Translations under genes and position numbers: made by a program
Notes under the pieces: model-generated
The model's input: only the letters and a program-made list of their open reading frames with translations
What the model was told of the DNA's origin: nothing
Databases searched by the model: none
Shown here: positions 1 through 9,012 of the stretch, one piece after another
Numbering within the stretch: position 1 is the first letter of the stretch
Layout of the letters: the number at the start of each line of letters is the position of its first letter
Source: Acidobacteriota bacterium
Lineage (GTDB): Bacteria > Acidobacteriota > Thermoanaerobaculia > UBA5066
NCBI GenBank assembly: GCA_029781975.1
Contig: JAKOVQ010000023.1
Location: 1 to 64,000, forward strand
Reading direction: 5' to 3'
DNA length: 64,000 nucleotides

Positions 1-918
1 GGCGGTGTCGAGCCCCCCCGTCCTCTTGTACCCGATCGAGAGGGCCGGCTCCGGGATCCGCCGCGCCTTCTCCAGCCGGAGCGTCTCCTCCGCCGCCACG
101 CGGCGCTCGCGGGCGGCGGCGACGTCCGGCCGCGACGCCACCGTCGCCCGCGCCAGCGCCTCGGGGTCGCCGTCGGGAAGGAGCGGGAGGCGGGGGATCG
201 AGAGCGCGGCGGGGTCGAGCGGCCGGTCGGCGCCGAGGAGGGCCGCCAGGCCCTCGGCGGCGGCGTCGCGCTCGAGCCGGACCCGCGTCAGGAGGTTCTC
301 GGCGCGCGCCAGCTCCGCCCGGAGCTTCAGGAGGTCCCCCTCGGGCGACCATCCGCTCGCGACCCGCTTCTCCGACATCGCCACGATCTCGCCGAGCGCG
401 TCCCGGCTCTCGGCGAGCGCGCTCTCGAGGCGCGAGCCGCGGGCGGTCGCCAGGTAGAGGCGCGCCCCCTCGAGGAGGAGCGCGTTCCGCGCGGCCGCCG
501 CGTCGGCCCCGGCGGCGCGCGAGAGGGCCGCGGCCTCGCGCTTCCCGGCGGCGTGGGTCCCGAAGACCGGGAGCGGCTGCGTCAGCGTCGCGAAGACGTC
601 GAGGTCGGTCGACGCGTCGAAGGGGCGGGCGTCGCTCCCGCTCCGCCAGTTCTCCACGCGCGTGTCGGCGGTCGGGTTGGGGAGGCGGGCGGCCTTCGCC
701 GCGGCGGCGGCCGCCGCCTCCGCCCGGGCCCGCCCGGCCCGGGCGAGCGGGGCCGAGTCGCCCAGCCGGCGGAGGACGTCGTCGAGGGTGAGCGGGCCCG
801 CGGCCGGGGCGGCCGCCGCGGCGGCGGCGGGGCCGGGAGGCGCCGGGTCCGTCGGGGGCGAGGACGCGGCCGGCAGGGGGGCCGCGCAGAGGAGGAGGGC
901 CAGGGCGATCGGTCTCAT
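1..918 (-). CDS. TolC-family outer-membrane efflux protein (3' end beyond window)
   Basis: The reverse strand is open from an ATG at 918 to the window edge, giving at least 306 residues with no stop. It begins with a signal peptide (MRPIALALLLCAAPLPAA) and an Ala/Pro-rich linker. TolC/CzcC-type features follow: a helix starting LTLDDVLRRLGDSAPL, the strand-turn LPNPTADTRVENW, the phrase TQPLPVFG, and a second repeat beginning ATVASRPDVAAARERRVAAE and LSIGYKRTGG. Such proteins form the outer-membrane channel of RND or ABC efflux systems. The pump genes would lie beyond the left edge. The family call is secure; the substrate is unknown, although the motif order resembles metal-efflux CzcC proteins. 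Confidence 0.85.
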   Translation of the reverse strand, partial: MRPIALALLLCAAPLPAASSPPTDPAPPGPAAAAAAAPAAGPLTLDDVLRRLGDSAPLARAGRARAEAAAAAAAKAARLPNPTADTRVENWRSGSDARPFDASTDLDVFATLTQPLPVFGTHAAGKREAAALSRAAGADAAAARNALLLEGARLYLATARGSRLESALAESRDALGEIVAMSEKRVASGWSPEGDLLKLRAELARAENLLTRVRLERDAAAEGLAALLGADRPLDPAALSIPRLPLLPDGDPEALARATVASRPDVAAARERRVAAEETLRLEKARRIPEPALSIGYKRTGGLDTA

Positions 919-1071
919 CGCGAAGGGGACGCTACGCCGCGCGGATGAGCCGGGGATGAGAGGCCGCGGCCCGCGGCCGCACCGCCGCGGGCGTCCCGCC
1001 GGGGGTGCGGTATAGGATCGGAAGGGGACCCTTCCCGCCGGCCCGGTCGGCGGCGGGTCCGGGAGGCGCGC

Positions 1072-2232
1072 ATGACGACGTCGATCGCGTATCGCAAGCG
1101 GGGCCAGGCGGTCTGGCTCGACTCGATCTCGTCGCGGATGATCGAGACCGGAGCGCTCGCGGGCTGGATCTCCTCGGGAGCCATCTACGGCGTCACCTCG
1201 AACCCCACCATCTTCGGCCAGGCGATCGAGAAGAACGAGGGCGATTACACCGCCCGGATCGACGACCTCACGGCCCGGGGGAAGGACGCCTTCCAGATCT
1301 ACGACGAGCTGACCCGCCGCGACATCGCCGACGGTGCGGCCCTCTTCGCCAACCTCCACCGCGAGAGCCCTGAGGACGGCTGGATCTCCCTCGAGGTCCT
1401 CCCCGAGCTCGCCTTCGACGTGGAGCGGACCGTCGCCGAGGCGCGGCGCCTCCACGACGCCCTCGGCCGGCCGAACGTCTTCATCAAGGTCCCCTCCACG
1501 CCGGCCGGCTGCGTCGCCGTCCGTAAGCTTATCGGCCAGGGGGTCTCGGTGAACGTCACCCTGATGTTCAACCGGAAGCACTACCAGGACGTCGCGCACG
1601 CCTACCTCGACGGGCTCGAGGACCTGGTGAACGCCGGGGGCGACCCGCGGAAGGTCCACTCGGTCGCCTCGTTCTTCGTCTCCCGCGTCGACACCCTCGT
1701 CGACAAGCTCCTCGAGGAGAAGGCGCGCTCCCTCACCGGCGCGGCCCACGAGCACGCCGAGGGGCTCCGGGGGAAGGCCGGCATCGCCAACTGCAAGGTC
1801 GTCTACCAGGACTTCCTCGAGCTCTTCGCCACGCCGCGCTTCGCGGCCCTCAAGGCGAAGGGAGCCTGGCTCCAGAGGCCCCTCTGGGCGTCGACCGGCA
1901 CCAAGAACCCGGCCTACTCCGACCTCCTCTACGTCGAGAGCCTCCTCGGCCCCGACACGGTCAACACGCTCCCGGAGAAGACCCTGAACGCCCTCCTCGA
2001 CCACGGCAGGGACCTGGGCGACACCGTCCTCTCGGGGGTCGACGAGGCGCGGAAGGTCCTCTCCGACCTGCGCGAGCTGGGGATCGACGTCGAGGCGGTG
2101 GGGGAGAAGCTCCAGGGAGACGGCGTCGTCGCCTTCGCCCGGTCGTACGACGACCTCCTGAAGGTGATCGAGGAGCGGCGGAAGGCGTCGCTCCTCGAGT
2201 CGGCCAAGACGCAGAAGATCCGGACGACCTGA
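1072..2232 (+). CDS. tal: Transaldolase
   Basis: 386 residues. It transfers a dihydroxyacetone unit between sugar phosphates in the non-oxidative pentose phosphate pathway. The N-terminal SNPTIF motif (about residues 43-48) and the Schiff-base lysine in NVFIKVPST (about 137-145) are present, as are NVTLMFN and the C-terminal SVASFFVSRVD. The length matches long-form transaldolases found in actinobacteria and acidobacteria and in tal-pgi fusions; no isomerase domain is fused here. A GGAGG ribosome site lies 6-10 nt before the ATG. It is the first gene of a sugar-phosphate operon, with the next start 16 nt after its stop. Confidence 0.95.
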   Translation: MTTSIAYRKRGQAVWLDSISSRMIETGALAGWISSGAIYGVTSNPTIFGQAIEKNEGDYTARIDDLTARGKDAFQIYDELTRRDIADGAALFANLHRESPEDGWISLEVLPELAFDVERTVAEARRLHDALGRPNVFIKVPSTPAGCVAVRKLIGQGVSVNVTLMFNRKHYQDVAHAYLDGLEDLVNAGGDPRKVHSVASFFVSRVDTLVDKLLEEKARSLTGAAHEHAEGLRGKAGIANCKVVYQDFLELFATPRFAALKAKGAWLQRPLWASTGTKNPAYSDLLYVESLLGPDTVNTLPEKTLNALLDHGRDLGDTVLSGVDEARKVLSDLRELGIDVEAVGEKLQGDGVVAFARSYDDLLKVIEERRKASLLESAKTQKIRTT

Positions 2233-2248
2233 GGGCGACGCGCGCCGC

Positions 2249-4099
2249 ATGATCCCCGGTCCAGGCTTCGACGCTCCCGAGCTCGCCGGGCCCGCCCTCG
2301 CGCTCCTCGCCTCGCTCGCCGGCGAGGCGCGCGAGGACGTCCGCGCGGCGGCGGCCGGCGGGCGGGGCGCCGCGCTCGACGCGGCTTCTGGTGCCGCTCT
2401 CTCCGCCGTCACGCCCACGCTCGTCCTGCGCGGCCTCGCGCGCCTCGACGGCGAGGCGCGCGACCACTTCGTCGTCTCGGCGCCGGGCGCCGCCGCCGGG
2501 GTCTACGCCGCCCTCGCCCGTCTCGGCCTCTTCCCGCCCGACGCCTGGCCGGCGCTCCTCGGCCGCGCCGGCTCCCCCTTCGAGCCGCTCCCGACCCGCG
2601 ACGTCCCGGGGGTCGACTGGACCGCCGCGGGCCCCGCCGGCTCCTCCCTCGCGGCGGCCGCCGGGCTCGCCCTCGCCGCCCGCCGGCGCGGCGGCTCCGG
2701 GCGCGCCTTCCTCCTGGCGGGGGAGACGGAGCTGGCGACCGGCCTCGCGGCCGAGGCGCGCCGCCTCGCCCGCGCGCGGAACCTGGCGAACCTCTGCTGC
2801 GTCGTCCTCTCTCCCGAGCCGCCGCCCGGCCTCCTCGTCGACTTCCGCCGCGACGGCTGGCACGCCTCCGGGGCCGACGGCGCCGACCCGCGCTCCCTCC
2901 ACGCCGCGATCCGCGAGGGCCTCGCCTCGGGTCTCCCTTCGCTCCTCGCCTGCCGCGTGAACGCCCGCGCCGGGGAGCGGGACGGGCGGGAGGCCGCCGG
3001 GACCGCGGCCATCCCCCCGGCCCGGGACGTCCCCGTCGCAACGCTCCTCGCGCGCCTCCCCGAGCGGCCGTCCGGAGTCGTCGTCCCGAGGGGAGCCGGC
3101 GAGCCGGCGGCGTTCCCGCCCGAGGCCGCCGTCTCGCCCGCGAAGGCGTTCGCCGCGGCCCTCGGCGGCTTCTCCACCGGGGAGGGGGACCCGCCGGCCG
3201 CCGCCGTCCTGAGCGGCGAGGGCTCCGCCGAGCTGGCCGCGGCGCTCGAGGCGCGCGGCCCGGACGCGGTCGTCCCCTGCGCCTCGCCCGACCTGGCCGC
3301 CGCCTTCGCCTCGGGCCTCTCCCTCGGTGGCGTCGCGGTCTGGTGGATCGCCTCCGGGCCCGCGGCGGCGCTCGCGCCGGGGCTCCACCTCCTCGACGTC
3401 AACGGCGCCAGCGTTCGGGTGGCGGCTGTCCCCTCCGGCGAGAGCCGCGGCGCCGACTCGCACGGGCTCTTCGGCGTCGTCGCGGCCCTCCCGGGAGGGA
3501 AGCTCTTCGCCCCGGCCGACGCCAACCAGGCCGACCGGATCGTCCGCTGGGTCGGCGTCCACCGGGGGAGCTTCGTCGTCTCCCTCCCGCGCCACCCGGT
3601 CCCGGCCGCCCGGCTCGAGGACGGCGCCGCCGCCTTCGCTGGCCCCTACCTCTTCGACCCGAAGCGGGCCGACCACCTGCGGGCCGGGGAGGAGATCGCC
3701 CTGGCCTGCTCGGGGAGCTCGCTGCCGGAGGCGCTCGCCGCGTGGGAGCTCCTCGCCGCCCGGGGGACCCGCGTCGACCTCTTCTCGCTCCCCTCGCTCA
3801 CCGACGTCGGGGAGGGGGCCCTCGTCGCGATGGCCCGCACGGGGCGGCTCGTCGCGGTCGACGAGGCGGGGGCGAGGACGGGCCTCGGCGCCTGGCTCCA
3901 GGCGCGCTTCAACGACCTCGGCCTCCTCGTCCGCGTCCGGCGGCTCGGCGTGACCGGGTGGATGGGGGGGGACGACAGGGACGAACGGCTCGCGCGTCTC
4001 GGGCTCGACCCGGCTTCGGTGGCCCGCGCGGTCGAGCAGGAGATCGTCCGGCGGGGGACGCTGGGGCCCCGCGTCGACCCGGGAATCCGGAGCTTCTGA
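2249..4099 (+). CDS. Transketolase-like protein, apparently without thiamine-diphosphate motifs
   Basis: 616 residues with the transketolase domain order: PP-like domain (about 1-230), Pyr-like domain (about 290-460, including ADSHGLFGVVAALPGGKLF and PADANQADR) and C-terminal domain (about 475-616). Landmark positions align, but key residues are replaced. The SNGHG segment reads VSAPGAA; the GDG of the cofactor motif reads LAGETELATG with no following Asn; the catalytic glutamate region (GVREFGM in family members) reads CASPDLA. The histidine in DSHG remains. It sits between transaldolase and zwf in the same operon. It may be non-catalytic, regulatory or a structural partner. The fold is clear; activity is doubtful. 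Confidence 0.75.
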   Translation: MIPGPGFDAPELAGPALALLASLAGEAREDVRAAAAGGRGAALDAASGAALSAVTPTLVLRGLARLDGEARDHFVVSAPGAAAGVYAALARLGLFPPDAWPALLGRAGSPFEPLPTRDVPGVDWTAAGPAGSSLAAAAGLALAARRRGGSGRAFLLAGETELATGLAAEARRLARARNLANLCCVVLSPEPPPGLLVDFRRDGWHASGADGADPRSLHAAIREGLASGLPSLLACRVNARAGERDGREAAGTAAIPPARDVPVATLLARLPERPSGVVVPRGAGEPAAFPPEAAVSPAKAFAAALGGFSTGEGDPPAAAVLSGEGSAELAAALEARGPDAVVPCASPDLAAAFASGLSLGGVAVWWIASGPAAALAPGLHLLDVNGASVRVAAVPSGESRGADSHGLFGVVAALPGGKLFAPADANQADRIVRWVGVHRGSFVVSLPRHPVPAARLEDGAAAFAGPYLFDPKRADHLRAGEEIALACSGSSLPEALAAWELLAARGTRVDLFSLPSLTDVGEGALVAMARTGRLVAVDEAGARTGLGAWLQARFNDLGLLVRVRRLGVTGWMGGDDRDERLARLGLDPASVARAVEQEIVRRGTLGPRVDPGIRSF

Positions 4100-4129
4100 C
4101 CGCGGGGCGGTCGAGAGGGAGGTCGGGAG

Positions 4130-5635
4130 ATGAGCTCGAGCTCACCGGTCGCGGCGACGATCGTCATCTTCGGCGGCGCGGGGGACCTCGCCAGGCGCAA
4201 GCTCGTCCCCGCCCTCTTCGACCTCCACCGCTTCGGCCACCTCGCCCGCGAGACCGTCATCGTCGGCAACGGGCGGAGCGTCGAGGACGACGCGGCGTGG
4301 CGGGCCTCGATGAAGGCCGCCGTCGCCGAGTTCGGCCACGACACGCCGCTCGACGAGGCGGCGTGGGAGGCCTTCTCCACGCGCCTCTTCTTCCACCGGG
4401 GCGACCTGAAGGCCGCCCACGACCTCGTGGAGATGAAGGCGCGGCTCGAGGCGCTGGAGAAGGAGCGGGGCCTCCCCGGCAGCCGCCTCTACTACCTCGC
4501 CATCCCGCCGTCGGCCATCGCGCCGCTCGTCGTCAACCTCGGGGCCGCCGGCCTCGTCCACCCCGTCGAGACGCCGGGCCCCTGGTCGCGCATCGTCGTC
4601 GAGAAGCCGTTCGGCCACGACCTCGCCTCCGCCCGCGCCCTGAACGACGAGATCCACGGCGTCTTCCGCGAGCGGCAGGTCTTCCGGATCGACCACTACC
4701 TCGGCAAGGAGACGACCCAGAACGTCCTCGTCTTCCGGCTCGGCAACGGCATCTTCGAGCCGCTCTGGAACAGGCGGTACGTCGACCACGTCCAGATCAC
4801 CGTCGCCGAGTCGATCGGCGTCGAGGGGCGCGGCCGCTTCTTCGAGGAGACCGGGATCCTCCGCGACATCGTCCAGAACCACGTCCTCCAGCTCCTCTGC
4901 CAGGTGGCGATGGAGCCCCCCGTCGCCTTCGAGCCGAACGCGGTCCGGGACGAGAAGGTGAAGGTCCTCCGCTCCATCCGCCCGCAGACCCCCGAGGAGG
5001 TCCTCCGCGACACCGTCCGGGGGCAGTACGGCGCCGGCTCCATCGACGGCCAGCCGGTCCCCGGCTACCGGCAGGAGCCGAACGTCTCGCCCGCCTCGCT
5101 CCGCGAGACCTACGCCGCCTGGAAGGTCCAGATCGACAACTGGCGCTGGGCCGGCGTCCCGTTCTACCTCCGGGCCGGCAAGCGGATGCCGAAGCGGGTC
5201 ACCGAGATCGCCATCACCTTCAAGACGCCGCCGATCGCCCTCTTCCGGAAGACGGGGGTCCTGACGCAGGAGCCGAACGTCCTCATCCTGAGGATCCAGC
5301 CCGACGAGGGGATCGCCCTGCGGTTCGGCGCCAAGCAGCCCGGGCCGACGATGAAGGTCGACACCGTGAAGATGGACTTCCGCTACGCCGACGCCTTCGC
5401 GGGGAAGACGCACGACGCCTACGAGCGGCTCCTCCTCGACGCCCTGCACGGGGACTCCACCCTCTTCGCCCGCCGCGACGAGGTGGAGGCGGCCTGGGAG
5501 CACGTCACGAACGTCCTCGACGTCTGGCGCGGCAACCCGCCCTCCGACCTGCCCAACTACGAGTGCGGCACCTGGGGCCCCGAGGCGGCGATGGAGCTGA
5601 TGGCGCGCGACGGGCGGAGGTGGCGGAGGCCGTAG
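4130..5635 (+). CDS. zwf: Glucose-6-phosphate 1-dehydrogenase
   Basis: 501 residues, the usual length. It oxidises glucose 6-phosphate to 6-phosphoglucono-lactone with NAD(P)+, the entry to the oxidative pentose phosphate pathway. The N-terminal nucleotide-binding motif is IFGGAGDLARRKL (about residues 12-24). The substrate-binding signature RIDHYLGKE (about 186-194) includes the His-Tyr-Leu-Gly-Lys core, and EKPFGHDL precedes it. The ATG at 4130 follows an AGGGAGG site. The stop is 2 nt before the lactonase gene, so the two enzymes that act in sequence are translationally coupled. Confidence 0.97.
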   Translation: MSSSSPVAATIVIFGGAGDLARRKLVPALFDLHRFGHLARETVIVGNGRSVEDDAAWRASMKAAVAEFGHDTPLDEAAWEAFSTRLFFHRGDLKAAHDLVEMKARLEALEKERGLPGSRLYYLAIPPSAIAPLVVNLGAAGLVHPVETPGPWSRIVVEKPFGHDLASARALNDEIHGVFRERQVFRIDHYLGKETTQNVLVFRLGNGIFEPLWNRRYVDHVQITVAESIGVEGRGRFFEETGILRDIVQNHVLQLLCQVAMEPPVAFEPNAVRDEKVKVLRSIRPQTPEEVLRDTVRGQYGAGSIDGQPVPGYRQEPNVSPASLRETYAAWKVQIDNWRWAGVPFYLRAGKRMPKRVTEIAITFKTPPIALFRKTGVLTQEPNVLILRIQPDEGIALRFGAKQPGPTMKVDTVKMDFRYADAFAGKTHDAYERLLLDALHGDSTLFARRDEVEAAWEHVTNVLDVWRGNPPSDLPNYECGTWGPEAAMELMARDGRRWRRP

Positions 5636-5637
5636 CC

Positions 5638-6399
5638 ATGGGCCGCCGCGACGTCCGCGTCCTGCCCGATCCGGCCGCCGTCGCCGAGGCGGTGGCCCAC
5701 CTCGTCGCGGAGCGCGCCGCCGAGGCGGTCGGCGCGCGCGCGGTCTTCCACGTCGCCCTCGCCGGCGGCACGACGCCGCTCGCCGCCTACCGGCTCCTGG
5801 CGGCGTCCCCGTACCGCGACCTCGTCCCCTGGGGGCGCGTCGAGGTCTGGTTCGGCGACGAGCGGTGCGTCGGCGAATGCGATCCCGAGCGGAACGACCT
5901 CGCCGCGCGCGAGGCCCTCCTCGCCCACGTCTCCATCCCCCCGGAGCGGCTCCACCCGATCCCCGCCACCGCGCCGGACGGCGCGGCCCGCTACGACGCC
6001 CTCCTCCGGGAGCGGGTTCCGGCCGGTCCGGACGGCGCCCCGCGGCTCGACCTCGTCCTCCTCGGCCTCGGTCCCGACGGCCACACCGCCTCCCTCTTCC
6101 CGGGCCACCCGGCCCTCGGCGAGACGGCTGCGCTGGCCGTCCGGGTCGACGGCGCCCCCAAGCCCCCTCCCTCGAGGGTCTCCCTTACCCTTCCGCTCCT
6201 CCGCGCGGCGCGGGTGGTGGCCTTCGTCGTGACGGGGGAGGGGAAGCGGGCGGCGCTCGCGCGCGTCCTCTCGGGGGACCGGAGCCTGCCCGGCGCTTGC
6301 GTCGATCCCCCGGATGGGGAGACTCTCTTCTTCCTGGACCAGGAGGCCGCTGCGGCGGCGGATCCGGCGGCGGAAGGGGCGGCGGAGGAGGGCTCGTGA
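5638..6399 (+). CDS. pgl: 6-phosphogluconolactonase
   Basis: 253 residues from the ATG at 5638; the frame stays open far upstream but that part is the shadow of neighbouring genes. It hydrolyses 6-phosphoglucono-lactone to 6-phosphogluconate. Family motifs are VALAGGTTPLAAYRLL (about residues 38-53), the DERCVGECDPERND block (about 78-91) and LLGLGPDGHTASLFPG (about 142-157), which contains the active-site His. It starts 2 nt after zwf stops and overlaps the glucokinase start by 4 nt (GTGA). The C-terminus is an Ala-rich tail with no counterpart in the domain. Confidence 0.95.
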   Translation: MGRRDVRVLPDPAAVAEAVAHLVAERAAEAVGARAVFHVALAGGTTPLAAYRLLAASPYRDLVPWGRVEVWFGDERCVGECDPERNDLAAREALLAHVSIPPERLHPIPATAPDGAARYDALLRERVPAGPDGAPRLDLVLLGLGPDGHTASLFPGHPALGETAALAVRVDGAPKPPPSRVSLTLPLLRAARVVAFVVTGEGKRAALARVLSGDRSLPGACVDPPDGETLFFLDQEAAAAADPAAEGAAEEGS

Positions 6400-7397
6400 C
6401 GTACCTCGCGGGCGACATCGGCGGCACCAACACCCGGCTCGCGCTCTTCGAGGAGGAGGGGGGGCGCCTCGTCGAGAAGCGGCGCACCCAGCAGAGGACG
6501 CCCGACTTCGCGGGCCTCGCCCCGGCGCTCCGCGAGTTCCTGCGGGGCGAGGGAGGTCTCCTCGCCGGCGGCTTCGGCGTGGCCGGCCCCGTCCGGAACG
6601 GCCGGGCGCGCGGCACCAACATCCCGTGGGTGGTCGACGCCGCCGAGATCCGGACGGCGCTCGGCGTCCCGGCCGTCGTCGTCAACGACCTCGCCGCCAA
6701 CGGCTGGGGGATCGGCGAGCTCCCCGCCGCGAGCTTCGCCGTCGTCAACGAGGGGGAGGAGGACCCCGCCGGCGCAGGCGCCCTCATCGCCGCCGGGACG
6801 GGCCTCGGCGAGGCGATCCTCGTCCGCCGGGAGAGAGGCGGCCCCTTCGAGCCGCTCCCGTCCGAAGGGGGGCACACGTCGTTCGGCCCGCGCGACGACG
6901 AGGAGATCGCCCTCTGGAAGGACCTCTCCCTCCGCTACGGCCACGTCTCGTACGAGCGGATCCTCTCGGGGCCGGGCCTCGCCAACCTCTACCGCTTCGC
7001 CCGCCAGCGGTCGGGCGTCCCCGAGCCCGAGTGGCTGCGGGAGGAGATCGCCGAGGCGGGGGACCCGGCCCCCGCGGTCTCGGCCGCGGCGCTCTCGGGC
7101 CGCGACCCCGTCTGCGAGCGGACGCTCTACCGCTTCGTGGCGCTCTACGGCTCCGAGGCCGCGAACCTCGCCCTCAAGGCGCTCGCGACCGGCGGCGTCT
7201 TCGTCGGCGGAGGCATCGCGCCGAAGATCCTCCCGGTCCTCCTCGACGGGGGCTTCTTCAGCGCCTTCTGCGACAAGGGGCGGTTCGGCCCCCTCCTGTC
7301 GCGGATCCCGATCCGCGTGATCCTGGACGACTCGTGCGCCCTCCGCGGCGCGGCGCGGTGCGCCGTCCGCGCGGCGCGGGAGGAGGCCTCGCGATGA
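6396..7397 (+). CDS. glk: Glucokinase (E. coli Glk type)
   Basis: 333 residues from a GTG at 6396 that overlaps the lactonase stop; no better start lies nearby and the sequence begins directly with the ATP-binding motif GDIGGTNTRLALF. It phosphorylates glucose with ATP. NIPWVVDAAEI, the catalytic-Asp segment VVNDLAANGWG (about residues 90-100), LIAAGTGLGEA and GGHTSFGPRDDEE identify the Glk family rather than ROK kinases, and the GGGIAPKIL motif is near the C-terminus. It feeds the oxidative branch encoded just upstream. Its TGA overlaps the ATG of fbp (ATGA). Confidence 0.95.
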   Translation: MTYLAGDIGGTNTRLALFEEEGGRLVEKRRTQQRTPDFAGLAPALREFLRGEGGLLAGGFGVAGPVRNGRARGTNIPWVVDAAEIRTALGVPAVVVNDLAANGWGIGELPAASFAVVNEGEEDPAGAGALIAAGTGLGEAILVRRERGGPFEPLPSEGGHTSFGPRDDEEIALWKDLSLRYGHVSYERILSGPGLANLYRFARQRSGVPEPEWLREEIAEAGDPAPAVSAAALSGRDPVCERTLYRFVALYGSEAANLALKALATGGVFVGGGIAPKILPVLLDGGFFSAFCDKGRFGPLLSRIPIRVILDDSCALRGAARCAVRAAREEASR

Positions 7398-8425
7398 GCG
7401 CGCGGAGCCGCGTCCCCGTCGGGACCCGCCTCCACCGCTTCCTCTTCGAGGCCGAGCGGCAGTACCCCCAGGCGACCGGCGAGCTGTCGGCTCTCCTCTC
7501 GCAGCTCGGCCTCGCGGGCAAGCGGATCGCGCGGCTCCTCTCGGGCGCGGGGCTCGCCGACCAGCTCGGCCCCTCCGGGGCGGTCAACCCGCAGGGCGAG
7601 GAGCAGCAGAAGATCGACGCCCTCGCCAACGAGATCTTCCTCGAGGCCTTCTCCTACGGGCAGATGGTCCCGACGGTCGTCACCGAGGAGATGGAGCTCC
7701 CCGCGCGCCTCCCCGAGAACGAGACGGCCGGCAAGTACATCCTCTTCGTCGACCCCCTCGACGGCTCCTCGAACCTCGACGTCGACGGCGCCGTCGGGTC
7801 GGTCTTCTCCATCCGGCGGATGATGGGGAAGGGCCCGGTCCTCTCGCAGGTCGACCTCCTCGCGCGCGTCTCGCAGGAGCAGGTCGTCGCCGGGTACTTC
7901 GTCTACGGGCCCTCGACCATGCTGGTCTACACCGCGGGCCCGCGTGCCGGGGTCCACGGCTTCACCCTCGACCCGGGGATCGGCGAGTTCCTCCTCTCGC
8001 ACCCCGACATCCGGATCCCCCGGCGCGGCCGCACCTGGTCGGCCAACGACGGGAACCTCGCGACCTGGGACGAGGGCCCCCGCCGCTACGTCGAGGCGCT
8101 CCGCCGCGTCGACCCCGCGCGCGGCCGCCCCTACTCCCTCCGGTACTCGGGCGCCCTCGTCTCCGACGTCCACAGGATCCTGCTCAAGGGGGGGGTCTTC
8201 CTCTACCCGTCGGGGACGGAGATGCCCGGGGGGAAGCTCCGGCTCCTCTACGAGGCGGCGCCCCTGGCGGCGGTGGTCGAGTCCGCAGGCGGCGCGGCGA
8301 CGGACGGGCGGCGGCGGATCCTCGACGTCTTCCCCGACGCCAACCACCAGCGGACCGCCTTCTTCGCCGGCTCGCGAGACGACGTCGAGGAGCTCGAGGC
8401 GTTCCTCTCCGGGCACGCGGAGTGA
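7394..8425 (+). CDS. fbp: Fructose-1,6-bisphosphatase, class I
   Basis: 343 residues from the ATG at 7394, which overlaps the glk stop. It removes the 1-phosphate of fructose 1,6-bisphosphate in gluconeogenesis and in cycling of the pentose phosphate pathway. The metal-binding signature FVDPLDGSSNLDVD (about residues 117-130), the upstream TEEME and the SGALVSDVHRIL / PGGKLRLLYEAAPLA blocks are intact. It closes the operon: a GC-rich hairpin lies 3 nt after the stop. Pairing fbp with zwf and glk lets fructose phosphates be recycled through the oxidative branch for NADPH. Confidence 0.96.
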   Translation: MSARSRVPVGTRLHRFLFEAERQYPQATGELSALLSQLGLAGKRIARLLSGAGLADQLGPSGAVNPQGEEQQKIDALANEIFLEAFSYGQMVPTVVTEEMELPARLPENETAGKYILFVDPLDGSSNLDVDGAVGSVFSIRRMMGKGPVLSQVDLLARVSQEQVVAGYFVYGPSTMLVYTAGPRAGVHGFTLDPGIGEFLLSHPDIRIPRRGRTWSANDGNLATWDEGPRRYVEALRRVDPARGRPYSLRYSGALVSDVHRILLKGGVFLYPSGTEMPGGKLRLLYEAAPLAAVVESAGGAATDGRRRILDVFPDANHQRTAFFAGSRDDVEELEAFLSGHAE

Positions 8426-8427
8426 GG

Positions 8428-8448
8428 GCCCCGCTTCGCGCGCGGGGC
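8428..8448 (+). terminator. Hairpin after fbp
   Basis: A perfect 7-bp inverted repeat (GCCCCGC / GCGGGGC) with a 7-nt loop starts 3 nt after the fbp stop. No long T-run follows, so it may be a Rho-assisted terminator or an RNA-stabilising hairpin. Confidence 0.5.
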
Positions 8449-8517
8449 GGTCTCCCCTAGACTCCGCTCTCCGGCCGGTCGGCCGGACCAGATCGGACCG
8501 AAAGGACCCTCACGCGC

Positions 8518-9006
8518 ATGCGAAAGCCGTCCCGCGCGATCCTCGCGTTCTCAGCCCTCGCCCTCGCCGCCGCACCCCTGGGCGCGGCGCCCGCGCCCGA
8601 CCAGCCGAAGGCCGCCCGGCCGATGGCGGAGACGAAGACGAAGGAGTCGAAGATGATCAAGACCGCGAGCGGCCTCCAGTACGAGGACACCGTCGTCGGC
8701 ACGGGCGAGAGCCCGCGCACGGGGATGACGTGCGTCATGCACTACACCGGCTGGCTCTGGGTCGACGGCAAGAAGGGGGAGAAGTTCGACAGCTCCCTCG
8801 ACCGCGGCAAGCCCTTCAAGTTCCCCATCGGCGTCGGCCGCGTCATCAAGGGGTGGGACGAGGGGGTCTCCACCATGAAGGTCGGCGGCAAGCGGACCCT
8901 CCTGATCCCGCCGCAGCTCGGCTACGGCGAACGCGGGGCGGGGGGCGTCATCCCGCCGAACGCCACCCTCCTCTTCGAGGTCGAGCTCCTCGGCCTCGAG
9001 CAGTAG
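8518..9006 (+). CDS. FKBP-type peptidyl-prolyl cis-trans isomerase, exported
   Basis: 162 residues. The N-terminus ([20 protein letters not shown]) is a signal peptide, so the enzyme probably acts in the periplasm, with a short charged spacer before the domain. The single FKBP domain (about residues 47-162) has the expected VHYTGWL-like segment (here [13 protein letters not shown]), [45 protein letters not shown] and a C-terminal [11 protein letters not shown] strand. It helps proline isomerisation during protein folding. It stands alone, with its own 5' leader after the fbp hairpin, and converges on the kinase gene 6 nt downstream. Confidence 0.93.
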   Translation: MRKPSRAILAFSALALAAAPLGAAPAPDQPKAARPMAETKTKESKMIKTASGLQYEDTVVGTGESPRTGMTCVMHYTGWLWVDGKKGEKFDSSLDRGKPFKFPIGVGRVIKGWDEGVSTMKVGGKRTLLIPPQLGYGERGAGGVIPPNATLLFEVELLGLEQ

Positions 9007-9012
9007 GGCCCG

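Noticed and set aside
1961-3676. 571-codon minus-strand frame opposite the transketolase-like gene
   Set aside because: Low-complexity Gly/Glu/Arg composition expected from the antisense of GC-rich coding DNA.
3343-5637. Long plus-strand open frame preceding the lactonase
   Set aside because: It is an Arg/Pro/Gly-rich shadow of the transketolase-like gene and zwf; only the part from the ATG at 5638 is a protein family.
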